The notes under the pieces: model-generated
The model's database searches: none
Told to the model about the DNA's origin: nothing
What the model saw: the letters and a program-made list of their open reading frames with translations, nothing else
Assembly: GCF_013408335.1 (NCBI RefSeq)
Contig: NZ_JACBZR010000001.1
Span: forward strand, 5,419,501-5,483,500
Origin: Nocardioides panzhihuensis
Lineage (GTDB): Bacteria > Actinomycetota > Actinomycetes > Propionibacteriales > Nocardioidaceae
Direction: 5' to 3'
Length of the DNA stretch: 64,000 bases
Translations under genes and position numbers: made by a program
In this document: one piece after another, positions 62,520 through 64,000 of the stretch
Layout: every line of letters starts with the position of its first letter
Position numbering within the stretch: position 1 is the stretch's first letter

Positions 62520-64000
62520 GCTTTGACGTCCATCAGCTCGACATGTTCGTGCTGATCGGCTCCTTGGTCACGCTGCTGGCGATCCTCGCGGTGCAGGTGT
62601 CGACGAAGGCTGGGCTCCCGTCGCTGCTGATCTATCTGCTGATGGGTGTCCTCCTCGGGGAGTCGGTGCTCGGGATCCGGTTCGACGACGCCGCCCTCGC
62701 CCACGCGCTCGGCTTCGGGGCGTTGGCGCTGATCCTGGCCGAAGGCGGTCTGACGACGTCGTGGAAGGACGTACGTCCCTCCTTCGGCCTCGGGATGATG
62801 CTGGCCACCGTCGGGGTGGTGATCTCGATCGGGGTCGTCGCGGTGGGTGCGCACTATCTGCTCGGGCTTCCCTGGCAGCTCGCCTTCCTGCTGGGCGCGG
62901 TGACCTCGCCGACCGATGCGGCCGCGGTGTTCTCGGTGCTGAGGGTGGTGCCGCTGCCGAAGCGGCTGACCGGCGTCCTCGAGTCGGAGTCGGGGCTGAA
63001 CGACGCCCCGACCGTGGTGGTCGTGACGCTCATCGCCAGCGGCGCGATCGCGGAGAACCCTCCGATCGTCGTGGCTGGGATCGTGATCGGCGAGCTGCTG
63101 CTGGGCATCGTGGTCGGCCTGCTCGTCGGTCTCGGAGGGGCCTGGCTGATGCGACGGGCCGCGCTGCCCTCCGCCGGTCTCTACCCGTTGGCCGTGATGA
63201 CGCTGGCGTTCCTCGCCTACGGCGGATCGGCGTGGCTGCACGGCTCCGGGTTCGCGGCGATCTACGTGGCCGCCCTGGTGCTAGGCAACGCCGACCTGCC
63301 CCACCGCGGCGCGACCAGGTCCTTCGCCGAGGGAGTCGCCTGGCTGGCCCAGATCGGGCTCTTCGTGATGCTCGGTCTGCTGCTCTCCCCGGGGCGTATC
63401 GACCTCCAGACGATCGGCCTCGCGCTTGCCGCCGGGCTGATCCTGACCTTCCTCGCCCGGCCCGCGTCCGTGCTGGTCAGCACGGTGGTCTCCCGGATGA
63501 CGTGGCGGGAGACCGCGTTCGTCTCCTGGGCTGGGCTGCGCGGCGCGGTGCCGATCGTGCTCACCACCATTCCCCTCGCCGCGGGCGTCGACGGTGCCGA
63601 GGACCTCTTCGACCTGGTCTTCGTGATGGTCGTCGTCTACACGCTGCTGACCGGACCGACGCTGCCCTGGGTCGCTCGGGTGCTCGGGGTCGGCCGTCCC
63701 AACGATCCGCGCTCCCTCGATCTCGACGTCGCGCCGTTGGAGCAGATCGCGGCCGACCTCATCCAGCTCCGGATCCCGCGCGAGTCACGCCTCCACGGTG
63801 TCGAGATCAGCGAGCTCCGGCTGCCGTCCGGGTCGTCGGTGTCGTTGTTGATCCGCGACGGCCACAGCCTGGTCCCGGAGAGCACCACCGTCCTCCGCGC
63901 CCGCGACGTCATCCTGGTCGTGGTGCCACGTCACCAGCGTGAGCAGGCCGAACGCCGCCTCGAGTTGGTCAGCCGGAAGGGTCGCCTGGCCGGCTGGCTG
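62516..64000 (+). CDS. CPA1-type potassium/proton antiporter (NhaP2-like) with RCK_C domain, 3' partial
   Basis: The frame stays open to the window edge (495 codons), so the C-terminus is missing. About twelve membrane helices with CPA1 hallmarks: LLIYLLMGVLLGE, LGAVTSPTDAAAVFSVL, SESGLNDAPTVVVV (the ND pair of the ion site), and FVSWAGLRGAVPIVL. From about residue 400 a cytoplasmic TrkA-C/RCK_C regulatory domain begins (HGVEISELRLPSGSSVSLLI, LRARDVILVVVP). It exchanges K+ or Na+ for H+ across the membrane. It is translated from a start overlapping a short family D mini-gene. Confidence 0.9.
   Translation, partial: MSFDVHQLDMFVLIGSLVTLLAILAVQVSTKAGLPSLLIYLLMGVLLGESVLGIRFDDAALAHALGFGALALILAEGGLTTSWKDVRPSFGLGMMLATVGVVISIGVVAVGAHYLLGLPWQLAFLLGAVTSPTDAAAVFSVLRVVPLPKRLTGVLESESGLNDAPTVVVVTLIASGAIAENPPIVVAGIVIGELLLGIVVGLLVGLGGAWLMRRAALPSAGLYPLAVMTLAFLAYGGSAWLHGSGFAAIYVAALVLGNADLPHRGATRSFAEGVAWLAQIGLFVMLGLLLSPGRIDLQTIGLALAAGLILTFLARPASVLVSTVVSRMTWRETAFVSWAGLRGAVPIVLTTIPLAAGVDGAEDLFDLVFVMVVVYTLLTGPTLPWVARVLGVGRPNDPRSLDLDVAPLEQIAADLIQLRIPRESRLHGVEISELRLPSGSSVSLLIRDGHSLVPESTTVLRARDVILVVVPRHQREQAERRLELVSRKGRLAGWL

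Noticed and set aside
62761..63942. A 393-codon Arg/Ala/Gly-rich frame near the right edge
   Set aside because: It is an out-of-frame shadow of the CPA1 antiporter, whose own frame stays open from 62516 to the window end.

Overview
The window looks like a chromosomal segment of a high-GC actinobacterium, most plausibly a Nocardioides-like member of the Nocardioidaceae. This is inferred, not proven. The grounds are strong G/C preference at third codon positions, many tight ATGA/GTGA gene overlaps, many genes with a -10-like hexamer only 6-8 bases before the start codon, actinobacterial families (MprAB-like two-component system, HelD/HelR-type motor, TIGR03084 family, DUF3558 and DUF4232 proteins, WXG100/EspG-like pair), and abundant GTACG words. 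No rRNA, tRNA, CRISPR array, phage or transposase gene was seen.

Layout. 1-2.7 kb: end of a DoxX-like gene, a secreted M19-like dipeptidase and proC. 2.9-8.3 kb: beta-oxidation block with an acyl-CoA dehydrogenase divergent from a MerR-type regulator, then thiolase and a fused hydratase/3-hydroxyacyl-CoA dehydrogenase; a TGTGACA-N7-TGTCACA site sits just before the thiolase. 8.5-13.4 kb: a membrane-anchored DUF4232-like protein, a small SPFH-like protein and a secreted M4 metalloprotease. 13.6-17.7 kb: PadR regulator, a 49-residue linker gene and a MacB/FtsX-type ABC transporter. 18.3-27.4 kb: a long overlapping catabolic operon (TetR, TIGR03084, AtuA-like, two acyl-CoA dehydrogenases, both subunits of a biotin-dependent acyl-CoA carboxylase) that probably degrades a branched or isoprenoid acyl-CoA. 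27.5-36.4 kb: RDD membrane proteins, YihY/BrkB protein, PCMT, enoyl-CoA hydratase, ECF sigma factor with membrane partner, and a HelR-like RNA polymerase motor. 36.5-42.7 kb: nucleotidyltransferase, a PhzE-like chorismate enzyme followed by a PabA/PabB-like pair, then zwf. 42.8-45.5 kb: lipoprotein plus MprAB-like system. 45.7-48.2 kb: DrrAB-like exporter with PadR regulator. 48.3-53.8 kb: VOC protein, two HxlR-SCP2 paralogues, MoxR/VWA pair, GntR. 54-58.2 kb: zinc-ribbon-like protein, membrane spermidine-synthase-like protein, MerR-PP2C fusion, sulfotransferase-like protein. 58.3-64 kb: WXG100-like/EspG-like/pseudo-hydrolase operon, aminotransferase and a CPA1-type antiporter running off the edge.

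The most striking signal is not a classical gene cluster but several families of short palindromic repeats. They lie between genes and also inside genes. A 24-bp unit occurs four times in the catabolic operon, always in the frame that encodes a Ser/Thr/Gly linker. A 108-bp unit adds 36 residues to a PabB-like enzyme. Another family lies in the AtuA inter-domain linker. An 87-bp element occurs twice as a 28-codon mini-gene exactly bridging two genes by ATGA overlaps and carrying a strong Shine-Dalgarno sequence for the next gene. Perfect long palindromes near 17.7, 36.4, 37.2 and 45.6 kb complete this picture.
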